From contig CAMDAN010000001.1 of assembly GCA_945888535.1 (NCBI GenBank), forward strand, positions 1 to 64,000: DNA of 64,000 nt, written 5' to 3'. This DNA is from Bordetella parapertussis (GTDB lineage: Bacteria > Pseudomonadota > Gammaproteobacteria > Burkholderiales > Burkholderiaceae_C). Within the stretch, counting starts at the first letter, position 1; each line of letters begins with the position of its first letter. Made by a program: the position numbers and the translations under genes. Below are positions 54,555-63,223 of the stretch, in pieces. A model generated the notes under the pieces. It was given only the letters and a program-made list of their open reading frames with translations, did no database searches and was not told the DNA's origin.

Positions 54555-55004
54555 TTAATTGTTGATTTTTTCAGGACGTCCAAGATTTTTTTGCAACGTG
54601 TCCAGGGCGTCATACACCTGTTGTAACTGCTTGACACCCACTAGTTTTTCAAGCTCTAAGTATTCGCGCTCGATGGTGGACGCCATGCTTTTGCCAAGCT
54701 TTTTAGCGGATGCTGTGACGGTGACTTTTACCCGTCGCTGGTCATGCTCCATGCGTTCACGCTTGATCAATCCAGCCTCTTCCATTCGCATGAGTACCCC
54801 AGCAATGCTGGGACTGGAAATCAAGCAGCGCTCGCACAACTGGCGAGGTTCTAAACCATCTTCATCTAAAAGCACGCGGAGAATTCTCCACTGCTGTTCT
54901 GTCATGCCATGTTTGTTAAGAACGGGGCGAAAACGACTCATCAAGGCCTCCCTTGATTGAAGGAGTAGGTGTGGCAAATTTTTATGCCTGAAGGGGCTTT
55001 TCAT
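54555..55004 (-). CDS. hpaR: Homoprotocatechuate operon repressor HpaR (MarR family)
   Basis: A 149-residue MarR protein. The segments LLLQSREALMSRFRPVLNKHGMTEQQWRILRVL (key: QSREA, EQQWRIL) match HpaR/HpcR, with the recognition helix in SPSIAGVLMRMEEAGLI and the wing DQRRVKVTVT. It is divergent from hpaG1, the usual position. HpaR represses the meta-cleavage operon until an aromatic inducer binds. A good GGGAGG site precedes the internal ATG at 54941, but the conserved QSREA segment lies before it, so the longer start at 55004 is kept. Confidence 0.9.
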   Translation of the reverse strand: MKSPFRHKNLPHLLLQSREALMSRFRPVLNKHGMTEQQWRILRVLLDEDGLEPRQLCERCLISSPSIAGVLMRMEEAGLIKRERMEHDQRRVKVTVTASAKKLGKSMASTIEREYLELEKLVGVKQLQQVYDALDTLQKNLGRPEKINN

Positions 55005-55163
55005 GGATTTAAATCAATTTGTAGCAACGCAACGGAACCAAATACCAGTGATGGACAGAGTATTTTGGTTGAGTTAAGTGTAGGGATAACACCCATAAAA
55101 GTCCATCTAAGATTCATTGACTTACTTATAAGCGAGTGTTAAAGTCACTAACATATTAGCGAA
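55005..55163. promoter_or_regulatory. hpaR-hpaG1 divergent promoter region
   Basis: A candidate promoter for the hpa operon is TTGACT (55117-55122), 17-base spacer and TAAAGT (55140-55145). The perfect palindrome CTTATAAG (55125-55132) lies in the spacer and CTAA-CATA-TTAG follows near the start site. A repressor bound there would block polymerase, as expected for HpaR. The transcript leader would be very short, and there is no Shine-Dalgarno before the ATG at 55164. Confidence 0.5.
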
Positions 55164-55853
55164 ATGCTTGATTTCAAAGATTTAACTATGTGGAACATTT
55201 CTCAAACGCCCTTCGGTGGCACTGTTTACGGTACGTTATTGAACCATCGCGAAGCCTTGGCCGTTTTGGGTGATCAAGTTAACGCAGCGCCTTACAAAGC
55301 ACCGCCTAAGGCACCGATTTTGTATATCAAACCACGCAACACATGGACGAAAAATGGTGACTCCGTTGTTGTGCCCTCGGATGTTCATGAACTGCAAATG
55401 GGTGCGACTTTGGGTGTGGTCATGGGGCGTACCGCATCCAAGGTGAGTGTTGCGGATGCGATGGACTATGTCGCAGGCTATGTGGTTGTGAACGACATCA
55501 GTGTGCCGCATGCGTCGTTTTATCGACCATCCATGCGTTACAAATGCCGAGATGGTTTTTGCCCGATGGGTGCATTTGTTCCACGCGAGACCGTTGTCAA
55601 CCCTGATGCACTTGCAGTGACGGTGGCGATTGATGGTGTGGTGATGCAACAAACCGATACGGCTGGGCGCGTTCGATCGATTGCGCAGTTATTGGCCGAT
55701 GTCACGGAGTTCATGACTTTGCATCCAGGTGACATTCTCAGTATTGGCGTGTCTGCACATAGCCCCCTTGCACATGCTGGACAGTGCGTGACCATCACGG
55801 TCGCTGGCGTTGGCCAGCTGGAAAACACGTTGGTTTCGGAGGAGTTGGTATGA
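55164..55853 (+). CDS. hpaG1: HpaG N-terminal-type isomerase/decarboxylase subunit (FAH family)
   Basis: A 229-residue fumarylacetoacetate-hydrolase-fold protein corresponding to the N-terminal half of E. coli HpaG. Recognisable parts are TVYGTLLNHREAL, YKAPPKAPILYIKPRNTW, the metal site region FYRPSMRYKCRDGFCPMG and the ending LHPGDILSIGV. Together with the next gene it decarboxylates 5-oxo-pent-3-ene-1,2,5-tricarboxylate and isomerises the product in homoprotocatechuate degradation. In E. coli both halves are one fused protein; here they are separate and coupled by ATGA. An ATG at 55188 is an alternative start. Confidence 0.88.
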   Translation: MLDFKDLTMWNISQTPFGGTVYGTLLNHREALAVLGDQVNAAPYKAPPKAPILYIKPRNTWTKNGDSVVVPSDVHELQMGATLGVVMGRTASKVSVADAMDYVAGYVVVNDISVPHASFYRPSMRYKCRDGFCPMGAFVPRETVVNPDALAVTVAIDGVVMQQTDTAGRVRSIAQLLADVTEFMTLHPGDILSIGVSAHSPLAHAGQCVTITVAGVGQLENTLVSEELV

Positions 55854-56617
55854 AGAGCGCAAAAGTGGCTTATGGTGGTGCCATTCATGAGGCCTACGAG
55901 CATCCCGCAGGTTTGAAGCTGGCCGATGGTCGGGTTGTTACTGAAGATGCCGTCGTGTGGTTGCCCCCTTTTGATGTGGGCACCATCATCGCTTTGGGCT
56001 TGAACTATGCGGACCACGTTAAAGAGCTCTCGAAAGAGTTAACGGTCACTGCCAAGGATGAACCCTTGGCATTTCTTAAAGGACGTAGCTCGTTGATTGG
56101 TCATCGTGCGCAAACCCGCCGTCCTGAGGGTGTTGCTTTCATGCACTACGAGTGCGAACTGGCGGTGGTGATTGGACGCACGGTGAAGAATGTCAAGCGT
56201 GAAGACGCGATGCAATGCGTTGCAGGCTACACCGTCGGCAATGACTATGCGATTCGTGACTATTTAGAAAACTATTACAGGCCCAATTTGCGTGTAAAAA
56301 ACCGCGATGGCGGCACGGTGCTGGGTCCATGGTTTGTGGACGCAGCCGATGTGCCCGATCCGCACGCCTTGAAATTAAGAACCTTAGTCAATGGTGTGGT
56401 GACTCAGCAGGGAAACACCAGCGACTTGATTTCGGACATACCGACTTTGATTGAGTATTTGAGTGGATTCATGACATTGAATCCTGGTGATGTGATCTTG
56501 ACGGGGACGCCAGACGGCGTAGTCAACGTCAACGTGGGCGATGAAGTTATCACAGAAATTGACGGCATTGGGCGACTGGTCAACACTATCGTTAGTGATG
56601 CCACGTTCGGTCGTTAA
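55850..56617 (+). CDS. hpaG2: HpaG C-terminal-type decarboxylase subunit (FAH family)
   Basis: A 255-residue FAH-fold protein. The metal-binding Glu residues are in FMHYECELAVVIG and the family segments LGLNYADHVKE, LKGRSSLIGH and NPGDVILTGTPDGV are all present. GGAGG precedes its ATG, which overlaps the hpaG1 stop. It pairs with hpaG1 for the decarboxylation and isomerisation of the ring-cleavage product after oxidation by HpaE. The protein keeps a short N-terminal extension (about 30 residues) common in the C-terminal subunits. Confidence 0.9.
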   Translation: MKSAKVAYGGAIHEAYEHPAGLKLADGRVVTEDAVVWLPPFDVGTIIALGLNYADHVKELSKELTVTAKDEPLAFLKGRSSLIGHRAQTRRPEGVAFMHYECELAVVIGRTVKNVKREDAMQCVAGYTVGNDYAIRDYLENYYRPNLRVKNRDGGTVLGPWFVDAADVPDPHALKLRTLVNGVVTQQGNTSDLISDIPTLIEYLSGFMTLNPGDVILTGTPDGVVNVNVGDEVITEIDGIGRLVNTIVSDATFGR

Positions 56618-56649
56618 ATCATTTTGAACATTTGAATGAAGGAAAGCAT

Positions 56650-58107
56650 ATGCGCATCGAGCATTTGATCAACGGTAAATCAGTCGCTGGCAAGGACTAC
56701 TTTGAGACAGTCAACCCTGCCACGCAAGACGTCTTGGCCGAGGTAGCCAACGGCACAACCACAGAGGTAAACGCTGCGGTGCGAGCCGCTAAAGATGCAT
56801 TCCCCGCATGGGCCGCGCGTCCAGCCACAGAGCGCGCCAAGATCATGCGCAGTTTGGGCGACTTGATCGCCAAGCATGTGCCAGAGATAGCGCAAACCGA
56901 AACCAAAGACACGGGCCAAACCATCAGTCAAACAGGCAAACAGTTGGTGCCGCGTGCAGCCGATAATTTCTACTACTTTGCAGAAATGTGTACGCGAGTG
57001 GATGGTCACACCTATCCCACCCCCACGCATTTGAACTACACCTTATTCCACCCCGTTGGCGTGTGCGCCTTAATTTCCCCGTGGAACGTGCCATTCATGA
57101 CTTCTACATGGAAGGTGGCGCCATGTCTCGCATTTGGTAACACTGCGGTTTTGAAAATGAGTGAGCTCTCACCCATAACCGCAGCACGGTTGGGTGAGTT
57201 GGCCTTAGAGGCGGGTGTGCCGGCTGGCGTGTTGAACATCGTGCACGGTTACGGCAAAGAAGCCGGTGAGCCTTTGTGTGCACACCCTGATGTGCGTGCG
57301 ATTTCGTTTACAGGGTCGACCGTGACAGGCAATCGCATTGTTCAAGCCGCGGGCCTGAAGAAGTTCAGCATGGAGCTCGGAGGCAAATCGCCCTTTGTCG
57401 TTTTTGAAGACGCCGATTTAGACCGCGCTTTGGATGCGGCTTTGTTCATGATCTTTAGCAACAATGGCGAACGCTGCACAGCGGGCAGCCGTATCTTGAT
57501 ACAAAAAAGCATCTATGCCGATTTCGCAGCTAAGTTTGCCGAACGTGCCAAGCGCATTGTGGTGGGTGACCCCTTGGATGAGAAAACCCTCATCGGCCCC
57601 ATGATCAGCCAAGCTCATTTGGCCAAGGTGCGAAGCTACATTGAGTTAGGTATAAAAGAAGGTGCTTCGGTTTTGTGTGGCGGCTTAGATGCGCCAGACT
57701 TGCCGGCCCATTTGCACAAAGGCAACTTCGTACGCCCTACAGTGTTCGCCGATGTGGACAACCGCATGCGTATTGCACAAGAAGAAATTTTTGGCCCTGT
57801 GGCTTGCTTGATTTCTTTCACCGACGAAGCCGATGCCATTCGCCAAGCCAACGACATTGCATACGGTTTATCGAGCTATGTGTGGACTGAAAACATTGGC
57901 AAGGCGCACCGCGTTGCAGCAGCCATTGAGGCTGGTATGTGTTTTGTGAACAGCCAAAATGTGCGTGATTTACGTCAACCCTTCGGTGGCACCAAAGCCA
58001 GCGGTACAGGGCGTGAAGGGGGCACTTGGAGTTACGAAGTTTTCCTTGAGCCTAAAAATATTGCGGTCTCTATGGGATCGCACCACATCCCACATTGGGG
58101 TGTGTAA
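56650..58107 (+). CDS. hpaE: 5-carboxymethyl-2-hydroxymuconate semialdehyde dehydrogenase
   Basis: A 485-residue aldehyde dehydrogenase at the expected length for HpaE. The catalytic Cys is C276 in NGERCTAGS, the general-base Glu is E242 in MELGGKSPF, and N146 is in SPWNVPF; FTGSTVTG binds the cofactor. AAGGAAAG precedes the ATG at 56650. It oxidises the semialdehyde from HpaD cleavage with NAD+. Its place between hpaG2 and hpaD matches standard hpa clusters. Confidence 0.93.
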   Translation: MRIEHLINGKSVAGKDYFETVNPATQDVLAEVANGTTTEVNAAVRAAKDAFPAWAARPATERAKIMRSLGDLIAKHVPEIAQTETKDTGQTISQTGKQLVPRAADNFYYFAEMCTRVDGHTYPTPTHLNYTLFHPVGVCALISPWNVPFMTSTWKVAPCLAFGNTAVLKMSELSPITAARLGELALEAGVPAGVLNIVHGYGKEAGEPLCAHPDVRAISFTGSTVTGNRIVQAAGLKKFSMELGGKSPFVVFEDADLDRALDAALFMIFSNNGERCTAGSRILIQKSIYADFAAKFAERAKRIVVGDPLDEKTLIGPMISQAHLAKVRSYIELGIKEGASVLCGGLDAPDLPAHLHKGNFVRPTVFADVDNRMRIAQEEIFGPVACLISFTDEADAIRQANDIAYGLSSYVWTENIGKAHRVAAAIEAGMCFVNSQNVRDLRQPFGGTKASGTGREGGTWSYEVFLEPKNIAVSMGSHHIPHWGV

Positions 58108-58142
58108 GCATCACCATCTAACGCAGAATCAAGGAGAATCCT

Positions 58143-59066
58143 ATGGGAAAACTCGCACTCGCCGCAAAAATCACCCATGTGCCCAGCATGTACCTGAGTG
58201 AATTGCCGGGGCCTCGCTTTGGCACACGCCAAGACGCCATTGACGGCCACAAAGAAATCAGTCGGCGTTGCCGTGCGTTGGGGGTAGACACCTTGGTGGT
58301 GTTTGACACCCATTGGCTGGTCAATGCCAATTACCACATCAACTGCGGTGCGCACTTCAAAGGTTCTTTCACCAGCAATGAGTTACCACACTTCATCAGC
58401 AACATGGCGTATGAGTCTGCTGGCAATCCAGAGCTTGGCCATATTTTGGCCAAAGCTTGCAATGCTTACGGCGTAGAGACCTTGGCACACGATGCCACCA
58501 CACTGCAGCCTGAATACGGAACCTTGGTGCCGCTGCGCTACATGAATCAAGACCAACACTTCAAAGTGATTTCGGTCTCGGCCCTGTGCACCTCGCATTA
58601 CCTAAACGACAGTGCACGTTTGGGATGGGCCATGCGCGAAGCGGTGGAGAAAAACTACGACGGCACTGTGGCCTTCTTGGCCAGTGGTTCACTCTCACAC
58701 CGGTTTGCGCAAAACGGTTTGGCACCTGAGTTTGCTTTGAAAGTTTGGAGCCCGTTTCTTGAACACTTGGACAAGCATGTGCTGGACATGTGGCACAAGC
58801 GCGAGTGGGCAGATTTTTGTGAAATGCTGCCTGAATATGCGGCCAAAGGCCACGGCGAAGGTTTTATGCACGACACCGCCATGTTGCTCGGTTCACTGGG
58901 TTGGAGTGGTTATCAAGGTGCCGTGGACATTGTGACGCCTTACTTTGGTGCTTCAGGCACAGGTCAACTCAACGCGGTGTTCGAGGTTACCCCGCAAGAC
59001 GACCAACACATTCCTGCTGCTGTGGCCAGTCAAGCCCAAGGCTACAAAGGCGCCACTCGGTTGTAA
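58143..59066 (+). CDS. hpaD: 3,4-dihydroxyphenylacetate 2,3-dioxygenase (class III extradiol, LigB type)
   Basis: A 307-residue extradiol dioxygenase of the LigB superfamily, not the vicinal-oxygen-chelate type. The Fe(II) ligands H12 (KITHVPSMY) and H57 (FDTHWLV) are clear, and the family ends in LNAVFEVTPQDDQH. AAGGAGAA precedes the ATG. It opens the ring of homoprotocatechuate between C2 and C3. This is the committed step of the cluster and fixes the pathway as meta-cleavage. Confidence 0.93.
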   Translation: MGKLALAAKITHVPSMYLSELPGPRFGTRQDAIDGHKEISRRCRALGVDTLVVFDTHWLVNANYHINCGAHFKGSFTSNELPHFISNMAYESAGNPELGHILAKACNAYGVETLAHDATTLQPEYGTLVPLRYMNQDQHFKVISVSALCTSHYLNDSARLGWAMREAVEKNYDGTVAFLASGSLSHRFAQNGLAPEFALKVWSPFLEHLDKHVLDMWHKREWADFCEMLPEYAAKGHGEGFMHDTAMLLGSLGWSGYQGAVDIVTPYFGASGTGQLNAVFEVTPQDDQHIPAAVASQAQGYKGATRL

Positions 59067-59069
59067 ACC

Positions 59070-59501
59070 ATGCCTCATCTCGTCATTCTCTATACCGGCC
59101 AACTCGACCAAGCGGTTGACATGAAATCGTTGTGTCGACAACTCGCTGATGCCATGCTCACCGTCAAGGATGAGACTGGCAAGCAAGTGTTTCCCACGGG
59201 AGGTACGCGCGTTCTGGCTTACCCCGCACCGCACTATGCAGTGTCCGATGGCGGCGCAGCCGGCGTTGCAGCAGGTGGCGATAGCGACTATGCCTTTGTG
59301 TACCTTAATTTGCGCATGGGGCGTGGTCGCACAGAGGCGACACAAAAGCGTGTAGGAGAGGCTTTGCTCGGTTTGGCCAAAGCATTTTTCTCACCACTCA
59401 TGGCCACCAAGCACATGGGTGTGACCATGCAAATCGATGTCGGACAAGAAGTGTTTGATGCCAAGCACAGCAGCCTCCATCCACTCTTTAACAAAGCATA
59501 A
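59070..59501 (+). CDS. hpaF: 5-carboxymethyl-2-hydroxymuconate delta-isomerase
   Basis: A 143-residue tautomerase-superfamily enzyme beginning [17 protein letters not shown] with the N-terminal catalytic Pro (P2). Segments such as [16 protein letters not shown] and [19 protein letters not shown] match HpaF/CHMI. It starts 3 bases after hpaD. It interconverts isomers of 5-carboxymethyl-2-hydroxymuconate before decarboxylation. It is somewhat longer than E. coli HpaF (126 residues) because of a glycine/alanine insertion near residue 50-65. Confidence 0.9.
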   Translation: MPHLVILYTGQLDQAVDMKSLCRQLADAMLTVKDETGKQVFPTGGTRVLAYPAPHYAVSDGGAAGVAAGGDSDYAFVYLNLRMGRGRTEATQKRVGEALLGLAKAFFSPLMATKHMGVTMQIDVGQEVFDAKHSSLHPLFNKA

Positions 59502-59503
59502 GC

Positions 59504-60325
59504 ATGTCAGTATTCACCGAAGAACAAATTCAAGTCTTGGCTGTGGAGCTAAATCACGCCGAGAAAACACGCACGCAAGTCGAACATTTCTCTAAACGTT
59601 TTCCTGGAATGACCATCGAAGACGGCTACCGCATCAACCGCGCGTGGATGGCTTTAAAAATTTCAGAAGATCGCACTGTCATCGGCCACAAAATCGGCTT
59701 GACCAGTCGTGCCATGCAGCAATCAAGTCAAATAGATGAGCCCGATTACGGCACCTTATTGGACGACATGCTATTCACCTGTACCCCAGGCGAGGTGCTA
59801 AATATTCCGTTCACTAGGTTCATCGCACCGCGTGTGGAGGTAGAACTCGCGTTCATATTGAAGAAAGAATTACGCGGACCAAACGTCACCTTAGAAGAAG
59901 TGTTGGACGCTACCGAGTACGTCACACCGGCCATTGAAATCATCGACTCACGTATCGAGCAATTCGATCGTCACACCAAGATTATGCGTAAAGTGTTTGA
60001 CACGATCAGCGACAACGCGGCCAACGGCGGGATTGTGTTGGGTGCGAATAAGGTGGATGCCAAAACCACCAACCTGCCATGGTGCGGTGCCATCTTGCGT
60101 CAAAACGGCGTGGTGGAAGAAACGGGTTTAGCCGCAGGCGTACAAGGCCATCCCGCCATTGGCATTGCTTGGCTGGCCAACAAACTCGCACCTTGGGGCG
60201 AACACTTGGCTGCCGGTGAAATTGTTTTGGCGGGCTCATTCACCAAGCCTGCACCTGCCAAGCAGGGCGATGCGTTTGAGGCCGATTACGGTCCTCTCGG
60301 TTGTTTGAAATTTAAGTTTGTTTGA
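59504..60325 (+). CDS. hpaH: 2-oxo-hept-4-ene-1,7-dioate hydratase
   Basis: A 273-residue hydratase of the MhpD/HpaH group, which shares the FAH fold. Visible motifs are [12 protein letters not shown], the metal-binding [21 protein letters not shown] and the C-terminal [23 protein letters not shown] (key: GSFTKP, DYG). It adds water to the dienoate to give 4-hydroxy-2-oxoheptanedioate, the substrate of HpaI. It begins 2 bases after hpaF. Length and order match known hpa operons. Confidence 0.92.
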   Translation: MSVFTEEQIQVLAVELNHAEKTRTQVEHFSKRFPGMTIEDGYRINRAWMALKISEDRTVIGHKIGLTSRAMQQSSQIDEPDYGTLLDDMLFTCTPGEVLNIPFTRFIAPRVEVELAFILKKELRGPNVTLEEVLDATEYVTPAIEIIDSRIEQFDRHTKIMRKVFDTISDNAANGGIVLGANKVDAKTTNLPWCGAILRQNGVVEETGLAAGVQGHPAIGIAWLANKLAPWGEHLAAGEIVLAGSFTKPAPAKQGDAFEADYGPLGCLKFKFV

Positions 60326-60443
60326 GGGCTAAAAAATGACTGAAACACCCATTCGCCGCCCTGCAATGGCTCGTTGATCGAGTCGGTCGTGGTTAAAAGT
60401 TAAACGAACAACACTGCACACTTTTACACATCAAGAATTCAAA
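60326..60443. other. Short gap between hpaH and hpaI with a fossil-like start
   Basis: The 118 bases contain ATGACTGAAACACC... (60336-60377), a 13-codon frame that stops at TGA, without a Shine-Dalgarno. It could be the leftover start of a deleted gene (in some hpa operons a transporter sits here) or a leader. The remainder shows no hairpin. Other genes in this cluster are 2-35 bases apart, so this gap stands out. Confidence 0.3.
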
Positions 60444-61262
60444 ATGCAAATCACACACAATAAATTTTTAGCTGAAATCCGACAAGGCCACACCCAAATC
60501 GGATGCTGGGTTGGCCTAGCAGATGCCAATGTGGCCGAGGCTTTAGCAGGCTGTGGGTTCGATTGGTTGTTGCTCGACGGCGAGCACGCACCTAATGATG
60601 TCCGTACCGTGCTGGAGCAACTTCGTGCGGTTGCGCCCTATGCCGTTTCGCCTATCGTACGGCCCGTGCAAGGCGATGTAGCTCTAATAAAACAATACCT
60701 CGATGTGGGCGCACAAACCCTACTGGTGCCCATGGTGGATACCCCTGAGCATGCCGCTCTGTTGGTCAAGGCCATGCGTTATCCGCCCGATGGCATTCGT
60801 GGTATGGGCGCAGCGTTGGCCAGAGCCTCGCGTTGGAACCAGGTTGAAAATTATTTGAACCTCGCCAATGAGCAGATGTGTTTGCTGGTGCAAGCCGAAA
60901 CCCCATTGGCGCTGAAAAACATCGAAGCCATTGCGAAGACCGATGGAGTCGACGGTGTCTTTTTTGGCCCTTCAGATTTGTCGGCTTCGATGGGCTTTCG
61001 GGGTCAACCTTCTCATCCACAAGTGCAAAAGGCCATCCTTGATGCCATCACCAAAGTGCGCGCAGCAGGCAAGGCCGCTGGCATTTTGGTGACCGACAAA
61101 AAACTAGCCAACGACTACCTTGCGCATGGCGCTAACTTTGTGGCGGTGGGGGTAGACACCTCGTTATTGGTCAAGGCCGCAACAGACTTGGCGCAGAGCT
61201 TTAAAAACCCTTCTTCGTCAACCGCAGTCGGTGGCGCTGTCGGCACAACGGGTGGCTACTGA
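60444..61262 (+). CDS. hpaI: 4-hydroxy-2-oxoheptanedioate aldolase
   Basis: A 272-residue class II pyruvate-dependent aldolase of the HpcH/HpaI family. The metal-binding Glu/Asp are in LQAETPLAL (here LVQAETPLA) and [12 protein letters not shown], the catalytic His in LDGEHAPND near residue 45 and Arg in [10 protein letters not shown]. It splits 4-hydroxy-2-oxoheptanedioate into pyruvate and succinate semialdehyde. The next gene, a succinate-semialdehyde-type dehydrogenase, completes the pathway. A Gly/Ser-rich tail of about 15 residues follows the fold. Confidence 0.93.
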   Translation: MQITHNKFLAEIRQGHTQIGCWVGLADANVAEALAGCGFDWLLLDGEHAPNDVRTVLEQLRAVAPYAVSPIVRPVQGDVALIKQYLDVGAQTLLVPMVDTPEHAALLVKAMRYPPDGIRGMGAALARASRWNQVENYLNLANEQMCLLVQAETPLALKNIEAIAKTDGVDGVFFGPSDLSASMGFRGQPSHPQVQKAILDAITKVRAAGKAAGILVTDKKLANDYLAHGANFVAVGVDTSLLVKAATDLAQSFKNPSSSTAVGGAVGTTGGY

Positions 61263-61297
61263 GCTATCCCATTTTTTTAACTTGAAATCGGATCACC

Positions 61298-62767
61298 ATG
61301 CCCTTTAAACGTCTAAAAGACACCAGCCTCGTCAAATCACAGTGCTTGATAGATGGACAGTGGGTCGCGGCTGACGGCGGCCAAACCAGTGCTGTCATCA
61401 GCCCGGCTGACGGTACCGAGATTGCCCGCGTGGCTTATGCGAGCACAGCAGAAACGCAACGCGCCATTGATGCGGCAGATCACGCCTGGGGGTCCTGGCG
61501 CGAACAAACTGCAGAGCACCGTGGTAATTTATTGCGCAAGTGGTTCGATTTAATGATCGAACACCAAGAAGATTTGGCCGTGATCTTGACCGCCGAACAG
61601 GGCAAGCCCTTGGCCGAAGCGCGAGCTGAAATGAGTTACGCCGCCTCTTATGTGGCTTGGTACGCCGAAGAAGGCAAACGCGTGTACGGCGAAACCGTGC
61701 CATCGCCTTGGGGTGATAAAAAAATCATCGTCACACGCGAGTCTTTGGGTGTGTGTGCGGCCATCACACCTTGGAATTTCCCAGCGGCCATGATTACGCG
61801 CAAAGTAGCTCCCGCGTTGGCGGCTGGTTGCACGATGGTGGTCAAGCCTGCACCTCAAACACCTTTGACGGCTCTGGCTATGGCTGAATTGGCGCAACGC
61901 GCTGGTATTCCGCGTGGGGTGTTGAGCGTCATCACTGGCGATGCGGTGGGCATTGGTGGCGTACTCACGAGCAGCCCTTTGGTTAAAAAATTGACCTTCA
62001 CAGGCAGTACCGCCACCGGCCGATTGCTGGCTGCGCAATGTGCACCGACGCTGAAAAAGCTGTCTCTTGAGCTAGGGGGTAACGCACCCTTCATTGTGTT
62101 TGACGATGCCGACCTAGATGAAGCGGTGCTGGGCGCCATGGCGTCTAAATTTCGCAACATGGGCCAGACCTGTGTGTGCTCGAATCGGTTCTTGGTGCAA
62201 GACGGCGTGTATGACGCCTTCGCTGAGAAGTTGAAACAAGCCATGGCGGGGTTGAAGCTAGGCTCAGGTTTTGCAGCTGATACAACACAAGGCCCGTTGA
62301 TTGACGGTAAAGCCATGGACAAGGTGCAAAGGTTGGTTGCCGATGCCGTACAAAAAGGCGCGAAGGTTTTGACCGGCGGTCAGCCCAGCGTCTTAGGCGG
62401 CACATATTACGAACCCACCTTGCTGGGCGATGTTGAGTCGACCATGCAGATTGCCCAAGAAGAAGTGTTTGGTCCTGTGGCACCTTTGTTTCGGTTTAAA
62501 ACCGAAGCACAAGCGGTGGCTATGGCCAATGACACCGAGTTTGGTTTGGCTGCATACTTTTACGCGCGTGACATTGGTCGCGTCTGGCGTGTGAGTGGCC
62601 GATTGCAATACGGCATGGTAGGCATCAACAGCGGTGTCATTTCTACAGCGGTTGCACCATTTGGTGGTGTGAAGCAGTCTGGCCAAGGACGAGAGGGCGG
62701 GCGTCAAGGAATTGATGCTTACCTAGATAGCAAATACTTGTGCATGGGTGGCCTAGGTCCCATTTAA
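61298..62767 (+). CDS. gabD: Succinate-semialdehyde dehydrogenase (GabD-like)
   Basis: A 489-residue aldehyde dehydrogenase. The catalytic Cys is in GQTCVCSNRF, the general-base Glu in LELGGNAPF, Asn in TPWNFPAAM, and FTGSTATGR binds the cofactor. Its sequence type is that of NADP+ succinate- or glutarate-semialdehyde dehydrogenases (GabD). In this cluster it would convert the HpaI product succinate semialdehyde to succinate, so the pathway ends in the citric acid cycle. It lies 35 bases after hpaI. AAAGGA precedes the next gene. Confidence 0.92.
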   Translation: MPFKRLKDTSLVKSQCLIDGQWVAADGGQTSAVISPADGTEIARVAYASTAETQRAIDAADHAWGSWREQTAEHRGNLLRKWFDLMIEHQEDLAVILTAEQGKPLAEARAEMSYAASYVAWYAEEGKRVYGETVPSPWGDKKIIVTRESLGVCAAITPWNFPAAMITRKVAPALAAGCTMVVKPAPQTPLTALAMAELAQRAGIPRGVLSVITGDAVGIGGVLTSSPLVKKLTFTGSTATGRLLAAQCAPTLKKLSLELGGNAPFIVFDDADLDEAVLGAMASKFRNMGQTCVCSNRFLVQDGVYDAFAEKLKQAMAGLKLGSGFAADTTQGPLIDGKAMDKVQRLVADAVQKGAKVLTGGQPSVLGGTYYEPTLLGDVESTMQIAQEEVFGPVAPLFRFKTEAQAVAMANDTEFGLAAYFYARDIGRVWRVSGRLQYGMVGINSGVISTAVAPFGGVKQSGQGREGGRQGIDAYLDSKYLCMGGLGPI

Positions 62768-62779
62768 AAAGGAACAACG

Positions 62780-63223
62780 ATGAGTCAAAACATAACACTA
62801 TCAATCAAAAAACCTATGAACGCCGCCATTGCACTCGGCCTACTGGTCAGCCTGTCGATGCCGGCAGTTCACGCCCAAAGTTTCCCGGCCAAACCTATTC
62901 GGTTCATCAATAATTTCCCCGCCGGTGGGCCATCAGACTTTCTGGCAAGAACAGTCGGCGAAGCCATTACCACCCACTTCAAACAACCGGTGATCACCGA
63001 AAATATGGCTGGCGCGGGTGGCAATATCGGAGCTGACTTCGTAGCCAAAAGCCCCGCAGATGGATACACCGTATTGATCGGCATTGATACGGCTTTCACG
63101 GTCAACCCCTACATCTACAAAGGAATGCCCTTCAAACCTGCAGACTTCAAGCCCATCTTGGTGATGGTGTCTTCAGGTTTCTTGGTGGGCGTCTACCCCG
63201 GTACGGGCATCAAAACCTTATGA
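62780..63223 (+). pseudogene. Truncated Bug/TctC-type tricarboxylate receptor
   Basis: The protein has a signal peptide (ALGLLVSLSMPAVHA) and the first part of a tripartite-tricarboxylate-transporter receptor: FPAKPIRFINNFPAGGPSDFLAR, ENMAGAGGNIGADFVAKSPADGYT (key: GAGGN, ADGYT). Normal members have about 320 residues; this one stops at 147, just after GIKTL, where the second lobe should begin. The stop overlaps the ATG of the sulfatase as ATGA (63220-63223). No frame continues the receptor downstream, so a deletion joined two genes rather than a frameshift. It cannot form a two-lobed binding protein. A contig error is the alternative. Confidence 0.8.

Noticed and set aside
54941-54943. ATG with a strong GGGAGG site as start of hpaR
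   Set aside because: The conserved LLQSREAL segment of HpaR lies before it; the GGAGG falls inside codons for that segment.
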